A DNA stretch of 64,000 nt from JAAEPI01 sp965212145 (lineage in GTDB: Bacteria > Bacteroidota > Bacteroidia > Cytophagales > Cyclobacteriaceae): NCBI GenBank assembly GCA_965212145.1, contig CBDBUY010000002.1, forward strand, positions 62,001 to 126,000, read 5' to 3'. Within the stretch, counting starts at the first letter, position 1. The number at the start of each line of letters is the position of its first letter. A program made the position numbers and the translations under genes. Shown in pieces: positions 16,333 to 24,455 of the stretch. Under the pieces are notes generated by a model. That model searched no databases. It saw only the letters and a program-made list of their open reading frames with translations, and was not told where the DNA came from.

Positions 16333-18894
16333 ATGAGACGACTTTTCTTTCTTCTTCTATTCCCCGTTTTGCTTACAAATGGCCAGGATTATTTTCTTGA
16401 AGACCGAGGGCCCTTTAGCGAGCAAATCGTAACTCCTGAGAAATTTTTAGGCTATCCCATTGGGTTCCAGCACACGCGTCACGACCGCATTGTCGATTAC
16501 TTGAAACTACTCGCGATGAGCAGCGATAATGCTAAGTATATCGAGTACGGAAAAACCTATGAAGGCAGAACTTTGGGGATGTTAGTGGTTTCCAGTTCCG
16601 ATAACCTCCAAGATCTGGATCGCATTCAAAAGGAGCACATCAAGAGAGTTGATCCTGTTGGATCGGCATCTGATGATCTGCCTGTCATCATCAATCTTGG
16701 GTACAATGTTCATGGGAACGAGCCCTCCAGCTCTGAGGCAGCTTTGTTGACTGCCTACATCATGGTGGCGTCTCAAAGCGCAGAGATCGAAAAATATCGA
16801 TCAGAATCCGTCATTTTCATTGATCCTACGATTAACCCGGATGGCCGAGACCGACATACACAGTGGGTGAATTCATTCAAGGGTAAAAACCTCATTGATG
16901 ATCCCGACGATATTGAGCACAATGAAGGCTGGCCAAGAGGTCGAACGAACCACTACTGGTTCGACTTGAATAGGGACTGGTGGTTGGCCATTCATCCTGA
17001 GAGTCGAGGTAAGCTGAATTGGTATCACAACTGGTACCCGAATGTGGTGACGGATTTTCACGAAATGGGTACGAATAGTTCGTACTTTTTCGAGCCCATG
17101 AAAGCGATTGGCTCCAAGGATCCGATCATGCCGAAGGAGAATTACACCACGCTGAATGACAAGTTCGCAGAGTATTATTCCAAGGAGCTCGATAAGATCG
17201 GTTCCATGTATTTCACTAAGGAGGCTTTTGACGGGACGTACCCGGGATATGGATCTTCCTACCCTGATCTGCAGGGGGGGCTTGGAATTTTATTTGAGCA
17301 GGCCAGTTCACGTGGACACAAGCAAGAAACCGACGGTGGCAAGATTACTTTCCCATTCACCATTCGGAACCAACTGATTTCCAGCATGGCCACCATACAG
17401 GCGGCTGTTGAGAATAAGCAAATGCTGTTTGATTACCAGAAAAAATTCTTCCAGTCCGCGGTTACGAAGAGTAAAAAAGCAAAACCTCAGGTCTATGTTT
17501 TTGGAGAATCGAAGGATCAAACCCGCTTGAATGCATTCTTAGACAAACTGCTGATTCATCGGGTGCAGTTCTATCCATTGGAAAAAAGCGTAGGTTCATT
17601 TGCTGCTGAAACCTCATACGTTGTTCCGGTCAGTCAGCCACAAAAGAGAATGGTGCAATCGATTTTCGAAACCTATGAAGAATATGCTGATAGTGTGTTC
17701 TACGATGCGTCAGCCTGGTCGCTGGCTAATTTTTACAACATCGATTATCGGCTTTTGGATTACATGCCGACCAAGGGGGATTTGGTAACCGATGAGCCGG
17801 AGTTGGTGACCCTTAATAAGATTGAAAAAGCGCGAAATGCCTATCTGATTCCGTGGGAAGATTACAATGCACCGGCTGTACTCAACCAACTAAATGAGAA
17901 CAAAGTGGCTACTCAGGTAGCGTTGAAAGGCTTCTCAGTTGAGACAACTGACGGGGTTAAGTCATTTCGGCCCGGAACGATAGTGGTACCTGTGGCAAGT
18001 CAGACCAAAATTGACAGAGACGACCTCTATAAAACCATCACGGATGCTACCTCGCTGTATGAGATATCGGCATACGTAACAAACACGTCTTTTAGTTCAG
18101 GAGGGATTGATCTTGGCAGTCGATACGTCGATTATGTGAAACAGCCCAAGGTTTTAATGTTTGTGGGAGATGGCGTTTCCTCGTATGAGGCGGGAGAGGT
18201 TTGGCATCTTATGGATCAGCGGGTGAACCTCAAAATGACCAAAGCATTGTTGCAGGATTTTAATTCACTTGATCTTAAAAAATATAATGTCATGGTCATG
18301 GTGTCTGGCGGGTACGGTCAGCTCGATTCGATGAAAAGGGAGAAAATCAAGGCTTGGATATCCAAAGGGAACACGTTGATCACTCAGCGAACTGCGACGG
18401 AGTGGGCTATCAAGAATAAAATGGTCAAGGAAAAGTTGCTCAAGGATGAGAAGAAAAAGGATGAGGAAAAGACAGATGCTAAGACCGAGCGGTTGCCTTA
18501 TATCAGTTCGATCGAAAACGAAGGGAAAAAGAGCATTGGAGGGGCGTTATTTAACGTTGATCTGGATTTGACCCATCCGGTCGCTTTTGGATATAGTGAC
18601 CGAAACTTACCGGTCTACCGAAACAGCAACGTGCTGATCAAGCCTTCTAAGAACCCTTACAGTAATGTAGCGCTATACAATTCAGATCCACACATTGACG
18701 GGTTTTTAACGGATGAGAACCTTGACAAATTGAAGAAATCAGCCTCGATAATTGTCAGCAAGGTCGGGTCTGGTCGTGTGATTCTGTTTGCTGAAAACCA
18801 CAACTTCAGGGGGACCATGTATGGCACAAATAAGTTGTTTTTGAATGCCGTTTTCTTTGGGCAGTTGATCAATGTGCCAAGGGTGAGAGATTGA
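16333..18894 (+). CDS. Secreted M14-family zinc carboxypeptidase
   Basis: This 853-aa protein has a signal peptide (1-17, cleaved before QDYF) and an M14 metallocarboxypeptidase domain (about 40-340). The zinc ligands are HGNE (His117, Glu120) and DFHEMG (His233); the catalytic Glu is in LFEQASSRG (Glu312). NPDGRDRHTQ and NRDWW are the usual substrate-pocket parts. The C-terminal half (about 385-853) has no peptidase motif; it contains a region like a class I glutamine-amidotransferase/ThuA fold (PKVLMFVGDGVSSYEAGEVWHLMD) and a Lys/Glu-rich linker (about 700-718). It likely trims peptides in the periplasm or outside. It is transcribed alone; its end faces the T9SS gene at 18903. Confidence 0.93.
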   Translation: MRRLFFLLLFPVLLTNGQDYFLEDRGPFSEQIVTPEKFLGYPIGFQHTRHDRIVDYLKLLAMSSDNAKYIEYGKTYEGRTLGMLVVSSSDNLQDLDRIQKEHIKRVDPVGSASDDLPVIINLGYNVHGNEPSSSEAALLTAYIMVASQSAEIEKYRSESVIFIDPTINPDGRDRHTQWVNSFKGKNLIDDPDDIEHNEGWPRGRTNHYWFDLNRDWWLAIHPESRGKLNWYHNWYPNVVTDFHEMGTNSSYFFEPMKAIGSKDPIMPKENYTTLNDKFAEYYSKELDKIGSMYFTKEAFDGTYPGYGSSYPDLQGGLGILFEQASSRGHKQETDGGKITFPFTIRNQLISSMATIQAAVENKQMLFDYQKKFFQSAVTKSKKAKPQVYVFGESKDQTRLNAFLDKLLIHRVQFYPLEKSVGSFAAETSYVVPVSQPQKRMVQSIFETYEEYADSVFYDASAWSLANFYNIDYRLLDYMPTKGDLVTDEPELVTLNKIEKARNAYLIPWEDYNAPAVLNQLNENKVATQVALKGFSVETTDGVKSFRPGTIVVPVASQTKIDRDDLYKTITDATSLYEISAYVTNTSFSSGGIDLGSRYVDYVKQPKVLMFVGDGVSSYEAGEVWHLMDQRVNLKMTKALLQDFNSLDLKKYNVMVMVSGGYGQLDSMKREKIKAWISKGNTLITQRTATEWAIKNKMVKEKLLKDEKKKDEEKTDAKTERLPYISSIENEGKKSIGGALFNVDLDLTHPVAFGYSDRNLPVYRNSNVLIKPSKNPYSNVALYNSDPHIDGFLTDENLDKLKKSASIIVSKVGSGRVILFAENHNFRGTMYGTNKLFLNAVFFGQLINVPRVRD

Positions 18895-18902
18895 TAGAAT
18901 GA

Positions 18903-21200
18903 TCATCTAAGAATGCTGATTTGATGAAGATATGAGGGTTTGCCCTTTGAATGAAGCTTGAGATAATAAATCCCATTGGGGATCTCGTCTGGAATGATCA
19001 CTTGATCGACATTTACTCGAAGAGTGGAGATTTTTCGACCAGTAATATCTAAAAGCTCTAATCTTACATTTCTCATCACATGAGTTATAGTGATCATCTC
19101 CTTTGCAGGATTTGGAAATACAGTAAATTCTGTTTTAGCCAAGGAAAGGGGTTGAGGAACAGCAGTTAATTCGAGAATAGGGGAAAAAGCTGATTTGGAG
19201 TTCCCATTAAAAGCCTGAATCCTATAAAAGTAGGTTGCGAGGGGCTCAATTCCAGAATCGGTGAAAGTGACATGATTCGCAGGTACCTCGACTTGAATAA
19301 ATTCTACGAATTCTTTACTCAGTGATCGTTGAATTCTAAATCCATTTTCATTAGAGGATCGATCAATCCATTGTATTAGTGCTTCAAAATTCGAATTAAC
19401 AGAACCAGTAGGATTATTTGGAGCTTGGATCGGAATCGTATTGGTTCGAGCAGAAATAATATTCGAATACCTTGTGGTATCCTCAGACCTAATAGATCGA
19501 ATTCTATAGAAATATTCAGTTGCAGAAGCCAGATTTTCATCAACATGGAACTCAACATCTCCTGTGATCTCAGTTGTTAAATATTCCACAAAACTTTCTG
19601 TTTCCGAGCGATCGATTATAAAGGACGATGCAGCATTACCAATGTCATCCCAATTAATCAAAATGGAGGAGGAGGTTTGTCCAACTGCTGAGATAAGATA
19701 CGGTCTGTGTAATGCATCATCATCATACAGTTTTATCACTTGATTTACACTTATATTTTCAGCGATACTTACACCCCCACCTGGCCAAGTGATCTCAACT
19801 TGATCTACAACCAGATCATCTCCAAGACCAAAATATGCTTCAGCAGGCTCTTGACCATAGCAACTAATACCAGCGGTTATTGGCCTTATTTGACTACCCG
19901 ATTCAGACGTAATCTTGACTTGGCTTCCTATCGCCCAATGATTATTTCCTCTCATTCGAGGCTGTATAATTATGAAGTTACCAGCATTGGGCTCCAATTG
20001 ATTCTCGAAGAATCTTACTTGGACCGAATCAGGATGAAAATCGGCTTTTATTGTTTGAATTAAATCCAAATCACCATCTCTGTCGAAATCTGCTGATATG
20101 AGCGATGTTGCCATTAATGTGTCATTAAAAGTTGTTTCCTCCGAAACATCTGCGAACTGGCCTGAGCCATTGTTCTGCCAAATTCTTGATTTGTCCCAGC
20201 CAACACTCAATCTCATGCCATTAGTCTCAGCCAAGTCCAAATCTCCATCATTGTCAAAGTCAAGAAAGGTCGTTCCCCATCCCCAGCCAGTAGACTGATT
20301 GGTCAAAACACCTAGATCAACAAATTGTCCAGAATTATCTAATTCATTCTGAAGAATGGAGTTTTTATGAATACATGTTATGTAGAGATCCAGATCCAGA
20401 TCAGCATCAAAATCTCCGAGAGCTATTCCCATGTCATCACATCCATGATCCATGCCAACCTCTGGTGCTCGATTCGTGAAAATTCCATTTCCGTTTTGTG
20501 ACCAAAACTGATTAGGTAATTTAAAATCAACACATAGGTAAATATCCTCATAGCCGTCACGGTCAAAATCATAAATAGTACTTTGCCAGATACTCTGTAT
20601 TCCCATATCAAAAGGATCATTGGCCAGTTGAAAGGTTCCGTTTCTGTTATTTGTAAAAATGAACATTGGCCCACGAAAATGGCCTATCACCAGATCGAGA
20701 AACCCATCCCCATTAATGTCTCCGGCTGAAATTCCACCCAGAACTTCTCTTTCAAAGTTTGTGAATGATAGCCCGGATTCAACAGTGACATCCTCAAATG
20801 CACCACTTTCAGACTGCCTGAATAACGCCCATGACTGTTCACAAGTCTCCGATAGATCCTTACAATCCCCGGCTATAAATAAATCTAACAAATGATCACC
20901 ATTATAATCTAACCAAAGAGCCGCCCGGGAGTGAAAATCAAGCGAGAACAGGATTTCCTCAAAACTGCCGTTACAATGATTTTTCAAAATTCTGGCAGAC
21001 GAATAATGATCAGCACTAATGAAGAAGTCTAAATCACCGTCACGATCAAAATCCTCTGCAGAAATTCCTCCACCATATTCCGGGCTCGTGTTAAATTCTG
21101 AAAATGAGAATGTATTGGTTATGTCGATAAATTGTGTCTGGCTAAAACCAAAAACACTAATTATCCAAAACCCAAAACCCAGAAATCTCAATGCATTCAT
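18903..21200 (-). CDS. T9SS cargo protein: FG-GAP/VCBS repeats, ASPIC/UnbV, two Fn3 domains
   Basis: This 765-aa secreted protein starts at 21200 (MNALRFLGFG) with a signal peptide ending near FSQ at about 21. Residues 25-380 hold five or more FG-GAP/VCBS repeats with calcium-type loops (DFDRDGDLD, DINGDGFLD, DFDNDGDLD). An ASPIC/UnbV domain follows (about 400-470, SGSQIRPITAGISCYGQEPAEAYFGLG), then two fibronectin type III domains (about 490-580 and 585-680). The C-terminal 75 residues (FTVFPNPAKEMITI ... GIYYLKLHSKGK) form a type A T9SS sorting domain, so it should be exported by the type IX system and anchored or released at the cell surface. Such proteins often bind sugars; the partner is unknown. 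Confidence 0.93.
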   Translation of the reverse strand: MNALRFLGFGFWIISVFGFSQTQFIDITNTFSFSEFNTSPEYGGGISAEDFDRDGDLDFFISADHYSSARILKNHCNGSFEEILFSLDFHSRAALWLDYNGDHLLDLFIAGDCKDLSETCEQSWALFRQSESGAFEDVTVESGLSFTNFEREVLGGISAGDINGDGFLDLVIGHFRGPMFIFTNNRNGTFQLANDPFDMGIQSIWQSTIYDFDRDGYEDIYLCVDFKLPNQFWSQNGNGIFTNRAPEVGMDHGCDDMGIALGDFDADLDLDLYITCIHKNSILQNELDNSGQFVDLGVLTNQSTGWGWGTTFLDFDNDGDLDLAETNGMRLSVGWDKSRIWQNNGSGQFADVSEETTFNDTLMATSLISADFDRDGDLDLIQTIKADFHPDSVQVRFFENQLEPNAGNFIIIQPRMRGNNHWAIGSQVKITSESGSQIRPITAGISCYGQEPAEAYFGLGDDLVVDQVEITWPGGGVSIAENISVNQVIKLYDDDALHRPYLISAVGQTSSSILINWDDIGNAASSFIIDRSETESFVEYLTTEITGDVEFHVDENLASATEYFYRIRSIRSEDTTRYSNIISARTNTIPIQAPNNPTGSVNSNFEALIQWIDRSSNENGFRIQRSLSKEFVEFIQVEVPANHVTFTDSGIEPLATYFYRIQAFNGNSKSAFSPILELTAVPQPLSLAKTEFTVFPNPAKEMITITHVMRNVRLELLDITGRKISTLRVNVDQVIIPDEIPNGIYYLKLHSKGKPSYLHQISILR

Positions 21201-21256
21201 ACTGATTGCTTCAAGTGCAAATATTAGAACTTTAAAAACCAATTTGCCTTGAAGAA

Positions 21257-21289
21257 GTTATTTAGTGGCTAGATGCGTAACTAAATAAC
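21257..21289. other. Inverted repeat GTTATTTAGT / ACTAAATAAC
   Basis: A perfect 10-bp inverted repeat with a 13-nt centre lies between the T9SS gene (starting at 21200, minus) and the small ORF at 21356. It is AT-rich, has no T-run after it, and could be an operator or a weak RNA hairpin. Confidence 0.5.
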
Positions 21290-21355
21290 CTAGACGGTCG
21301 TTGTTAATGATATTCGAAGGGACATTATCTAAAACCAAATCCTTTTTAAATTGCA

Positions 21356-21454
21356 ATGAAAACATCATTCTCTAACGAGGAAATCCTGATTGCTTGCTGG
21401 TTGATGGTTGCCATGGCCTGCATGTTTTTGACATTTTGGTTTGAGCTGCTCTAA
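21356..21454 (+). CDS. Possible 32-aa membrane microprotein
   Basis: An ATG-initiated frame of 32 codons encodes a short protein with a charged start (MKTSFSNEEI) and one strongly hydrophobic segment (about residues 11-28, rich in Leu, Met, Ala, Phe and Trp), ending in FWFELL. It fits between two minus-strand genes and its stop lies 6 bp before the convergent Rieske gene end, so the gap is almost fully used. No clear ribosome-binding site is seen, which is normal in this phylum. It could be a chance frame; hydrophobicity and position are the only evidence. Confidence 0.35.
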   Translation: MKTSFSNEEILIACWLMVAMACMFLTFWFELL

Positions 21455-21459
21455 TCAAC

Positions 21460-21870
21460 TCATTTGGTGACCACTGCATTATCACCGCTAACCTCAATAT
21501 CAAATTTCTTCAAGTTGCCTATTGCTGGACCGTTGGTGACCTCACCCATTTTATTGAACTTGGAACCATGGCAAGTGCATCTGGCTTCTGCTGAGAAAGA
21601 CCAATTCCGGGAACAACCGCTGTGCGTACACACCGAACTGAGTGCTCTCAATGTTCCGAAATCATTCACGAGGATGATATTTTCATCGGGATGTAACACC
21701 CAATTACCCTCTGTTTGTAATTGATCAAACGGAGAGACCGAAAGATCTATCATCACACTGCCTGATTGGCTGGGGCCGGGATCAGAGTCACCACCACAAG
21801 CGGCCAAGACTCCTAAACTTGCAAGTAGAGCGGCCTTGCCTGAGTTTTCGATAAATATTCTTCGCTTCAT
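21460..21870 (-). CDS. Rieske [2Fe-2S] lipoprotein
   Basis: This 136-aa protein has a basic start (MKRRIF), a hydrophobic stretch and a lipobox ending in AAC (Cys25), so it is likely a lipoprotein; a Tat-like twin arginine is present but weak. The Rieske ligands are CTH (Cys81, His83) and CTCH (Cys98, His101), with Cys86 and Cys100 as the expected disulfide. This is a small stand-alone Rieske protein like arsenite-oxidase or nitrite-reductase small subunits, but no large subunit is encoded nearby. Its electron partner is unknown. It is preceded by a weak terminator-like hairpin. Confidence 0.9.
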   Translation of the reverse strand: MKRRIFIENSGKAALLASLGVLAACGGDSDPGPSQSGSVMIDLSVSPFDQLQTEGNWVLHPDENIILVNDFGTLRALSSVCTHSGCSRNWSFSAEARCTCHGSKFNKMGEVTNGPAIGNLKKFDIEVSGDNAVVTK

Positions 21871-21885
21871 GGCATTGTTTCACTG

Positions 21886-21902
21886 AAAAAGCCAATTCGG
21901 CT
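21886..21902 (-). terminator. Weak terminator-like hairpin upstream of the Rieske gene
   Basis: On the minus strand AGCC, a 5-nt loop, GGCT, then TTTTT. It lies 37 bp after the stop of the PLDc_N gene. The 4-bp stem is short, so function is uncertain. Confidence 0.35.
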
Positions 21903-21939
21903 CAAATAAGTTCAGACCACAATCGGACTTAGATTATTT

Positions 21940-22161
21940 TCATCCTCTGAAACCCGGGTCAAAAGTTCTTTTTTCCTTGCTTGCCTGTCGTTTGGATGCC
22001 AGGTAAATGATCGGGCCGACCATAGGGAAGAGTAGGATAAAAAGAAGGTAACCGGTTTTCTCCCAAGCCGAGGAAAAGCGAACAAATGCAATATCCCAAA
22101 GAGCATAAATCCACAGGATCACTGCACCTCCAAGAAATAATAAAATCAAAACCTGACTCAT
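21940..22161 (-). CDS. Small PLDc_N-domain membrane protein
   Basis: This 73-aa protein has two transmembrane helices (about 3-22 and 36-56) separated by WDIAFVRFSSAWEKTGYLLFILLFPMVGPIIYL-type sequence, which matches the PLDc_N domain found at the N-terminus of cardiolipin synthases and as stand-alone proteins. It has no catalytic domain. Its ATG overlaps the upstream stop (ATGA), placing it third in the MFS operon. Other frames over this stretch are longer by a few residues but lack the domain pattern. Confidence 0.8.
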   Translation of the reverse strand: MSQVLILLFLGGAVILWIYALWDIAFVRFSSAWEKTGYLLFILLFPMVGPIIYLASKRQASKEKRTFDPGFRG

Positions 22162-22802
22162 TCAACTCGCTCTAGAATATCGGTACCAAGATACTTATTC
22201 TGGGGGAGTTCATACCAAGCGCGTTTCTTCGGAATTCTGATCCCTTGCGCGCTGACCTCTTCCTCCAGATGAATCATCTCGCCCTTTCCTGAATCGTCAT
22301 TCTTAAAGAATTGATAAGCCACCATGCGGAAATTATCTTTTGCGAAAAAGAACGTATAGGTCTCCTTCTCGTACGTCACCACTACTCCGAAGCAATTAAC
22401 CCCTTTGATTTTCTTATTCTCCAACTCGGACTGAATTGGAGTTCCTCTATCCAAAAGCTTCATGGGCAAACCCCACAGGAAAACGTAATAATTGCGGAGT
22501 AATTTCCCTCTTGCCTCATCTCCATCCCCCTTCAGAATCTCCACGTCTCCCTTGCCATTCACCACATAAACCTCCTCGTCGTTTCGATTTAGTTTATGCC
22601 AATTCGCCCCGTTTTTCAATTCCAGAATTGTCTTTCGATCCTCACCGTCCGGTCGGGTCTCTTTGTAGGTAAAAGTGGCCTTCAGTGTTTTCCATTTTCC
22701 TTCGGGATCATGATAATCGACAGCTTTTTCCAGCACCTCATTAGGAGTTTGACCATAAACGAAAAATGGGGAAAATATTAAAAGTATCAGAAATGGTCTC
22801 AT
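22158..22802 (-). CDS. Secreted protein, DUF6503-like, unknown function
   Basis: This 214-aa protein has a signal peptide (1-17, ending FVYG) and a fold reminiscent of the lipoprotein-carrier/DUF6503 group, with alternating strands (KTILELKNGANWHKL, DEEVYVVNGKGDVEIL, VVVTYEKETYTFFFAKDNFRM). It is probably periplasmic. Its start overlaps the MFS transporter stop as ATGA and its stop overlaps the next start in the same way. Its position between a transporter and a small membrane protein hints at a joint function, but there is no direct evidence. Confidence 0.75.
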   Translation of the reverse strand: MRPFLILLIFSPFFVYGQTPNEVLEKAVDYHDPEGKWKTLKATFTYKETRPDGEDRKTILELKNGANWHKLNRNDEEVYVVNGKGDVEILKGDGDEARGKLLRNYYVFLWGLPMKLLDRGTPIQSELENKKIKGVNCFGVVVTYEKETYTFFFAKDNFRMVAYQFFKNDDSGKGEMIHLEEEVSAQGIRIPKKRAWYELPQNKYLGTDILERVE

Positions 22803-24034
22803 GGGTCCGTTGATTTCTTAGAATGATATTTTGATAAATTCTTGTACGCAACAAGCCCGCCAATGATTGCTAAAAATGTCCCCAAAAAAAATGGCGCGCC
22901 AGGCATATCGTATCCAATATCCGGGTCTGTAAAATAGCTAAAGACAAGAAACGTCATGATCAGAGGCCCAATGGCATTGGTCACCGTCATTAAACTGGTC
23001 AAGCCACCCTGAAACTCTCCCTGTGCGTTTTTGTCAATCTGGCTCGTCATGATGGACTGCAGTGATGGGCCGGCAAATCCACCGAAAGTATAAGGAACAA
23101 TTACTGCGTACACCATCCACCCTTCCGAGATGATACCCATTAAGAAAAGTCCCAAAGCATTGAAGAACAAACCGATGTAAATGGCATTGACTTCTCCTAT
23201 TTTCTTCACAACCGGCCCCACCAGTCCGCCTTGCACAATGGCAATCATGACTCCAACAAATGTCAACGATAGTCCGATTTCCTGCGGACCCCAGTTGAAT
23301 TTGTACTCGGTGAAATATGCCCAGTTAGAATGTGTGGCATGCGCAGCTACATAAATGAACATTAGGCATACAAGTAAACCTATGATCGTTTTGAATGAAA
23401 ATATTCGAACCAGGGTCCCCAATGGATTAGCTCTTTTCCAGCTAAACTCCCTGCGATCTTCCTTGTGCAACGACTCTGGAACCAGAATCCAACCGTACAA
23501 GAAATTGAGTACCGATAGTCCGGCTGCCACATAAAACGGAATCCTCGTACCAATCTCTCCCAACAACCCTCCGAGAGCAGGCCCGATGACGAAACCAACT
23601 CCAAAGGCCGCTCCTATCATCCCGAAATTCTTAGCTCGCTCCTCCGGCTTACTGATATCTGCGATATACGCATTGGCAACTGTTAGACTACTCCCGCAGA
23701 TTCCAGAGATTACTCTGGCGATGAATAACCAAACCATGGTAGGTGCTAGAGCGATTATTATGTAGTCAACCGCAAATCCAAACATCGAAATCAAAAGCAC
23801 CGGCTTTCTTCCAAACTTATCGCTGAGTCCGCCTAGAATGGGAGCAAAAATGAACTGCATTACAGCGTAGATGGTGATTAGCAGGCCTCCAAGACGGGCA
23901 ACTTTGGGATCTTTTGCTGCCAATCCGGTTACTTCCTGAATCAGGTCGGGCATAATCGGAATGATCAATCCAATGCCAATGATATCAATCAGCGCAGTGA
24001 CGAAAATAAAGCCCAGGGCAGCCTGTTTTTTCAT
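22799..24034 (-). CDS. MFS transporter, TCR/Tet family
   Basis: This 411-aa membrane protein has twelve hydrophobic helices and the MFS motif A in loop 2-3 (GGLSDKFGRKPVL, about residues 72-84). The opening stretch ALIDIIGIGLIIPIMPDLI is characteristic of the TetA/TCR drug:H+ antiporters. The substrate cannot be deduced; in environmental Bacteroidetes such genes are common without drug pressure. It leads an operon with a DUF6503-like protein and a PLDc_N protein, all joined by ATGA overlaps. A short gap (28 bp) separates it from the acidic 100-aa gene upstream. Confidence 0.9.
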   Translation of the reverse strand: MKKQAALGFIFVTALIDIIGIGLIIPIMPDLIQEVTGLAAKDPKVARLGGLLITIYAVMQFIFAPILGGLSDKFGRKPVLLISMFGFAVDYIIIALAPTMVWLFIARVISGICGSSLTVANAYIADISKPEERAKNFGMIGAAFGVGFVIGPALGGLLGEIGTRIPFYVAAGLSVLNFLYGWILVPESLHKEDRREFSWKRANPLGTLVRIFSFKTIIGLLVCLMFIYVAAHATHSNWAYFTEYKFNWGPQEIGLSLTFVGVMIAIVQGGLVGPVVKKIGEVNAIYIGLFFNALGLFLMGIISEGWMVYAVIVPYTFGGFAGPSLQSIMTSQIDKNAQGEFQGGLTSLMTVTNAIGPLIMTFLVFSYFTDPDIGYDMPGAPFFLGTFLAIIGGLVAYKNLSKYHSKKSTDP

Positions 24035-24062
24035 GCCCCCGAATGTAACCTAATTGTGGATA

Positions 24063-24365
24063 TTATGAATTCGAATCTTCGTCCTCATATTTTTCCTCGT
24101 ACTCGTCCTTTACTTCGTCTTTGAGATTACCATCATCGCCGTAATCATCGTCTTCTTCCACGAGCTCCTGAGCGCGCTCCACAGTCATTCTCACCAGATA
24201 GTATTTATCTTCGGTTTCGTAAGGAAGTGCCGAAACATACTTCCCTTCCTTGTTTGTGAATCTGATCAGGTTGTCTTCGAACCCTTCAGGATAATTGAGT
24301 TTGATCTGCTCTTGAATGGCAACATCCAGAGCTTCAAAATCTTTGATGACGCGAGGTTTGTCCAT
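24063..24365 (-). CDS. Acidic 100-aa protein of unknown function
   Basis: This protein has an ordered N-terminal half (IKDFEALDVAIQEQIKLNYPEGFEDNLIRFTNKEGKYVSALPYETEDKYYLVRMTV) of mixed helix and strand and a low-complexity C-terminal third made of Asp, Glu, Lys and Tyr (from about residue 70). It has no signal peptide or membrane segment, so it is cytoplasmic. The fold is not recognised; similar small proteins occur in Bacteroidetes. A good promoter lies directly upstream, and the MFS operon follows after 28 bp, perhaps read from the same transcript. Confidence 0.75.
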   Translation of the reverse strand: MDKPRVIKDFEALDVAIQEQIKLNYPEGFEDNLIRFTNKEGKYVSALPYETEDKYYLVRMTVERAQELVEEDDDYGDDGNLKDEVKDEYEEKYEDEDSNS

Positions 24366-24386
24366 AGGGGTTGGTTTTTGCTCATA

Positions 24387-24416
24387 GAAAGGTAAATGGG
24401 AGATGGAAAAACCAAA
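24387..24416 (-). promoter_or_regulatory. Promoter of the acidic 100-aa gene (and perhaps the MFS operon)
   Basis: Minus strand TTTG (24416-24413), 18 bp, TACCTTTC (24394-24387). The -7 box differs from TAnnTTTG at the last position only. It ends 21 bp before the start codon. Confidence 0.55.
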
Positions 24417-24455
24417 AACGGATTGAGAATTATTTAACTAACCCAGGGAGGGATA

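Noticed and set aside
21940..22165. Alternative overlapping frames of 64 and 68 codons over the PLDc_N gene
   Set aside because: Only the 73-codon frame has the PLDc_N helix pattern and the ATGA junction to the upstream gene.
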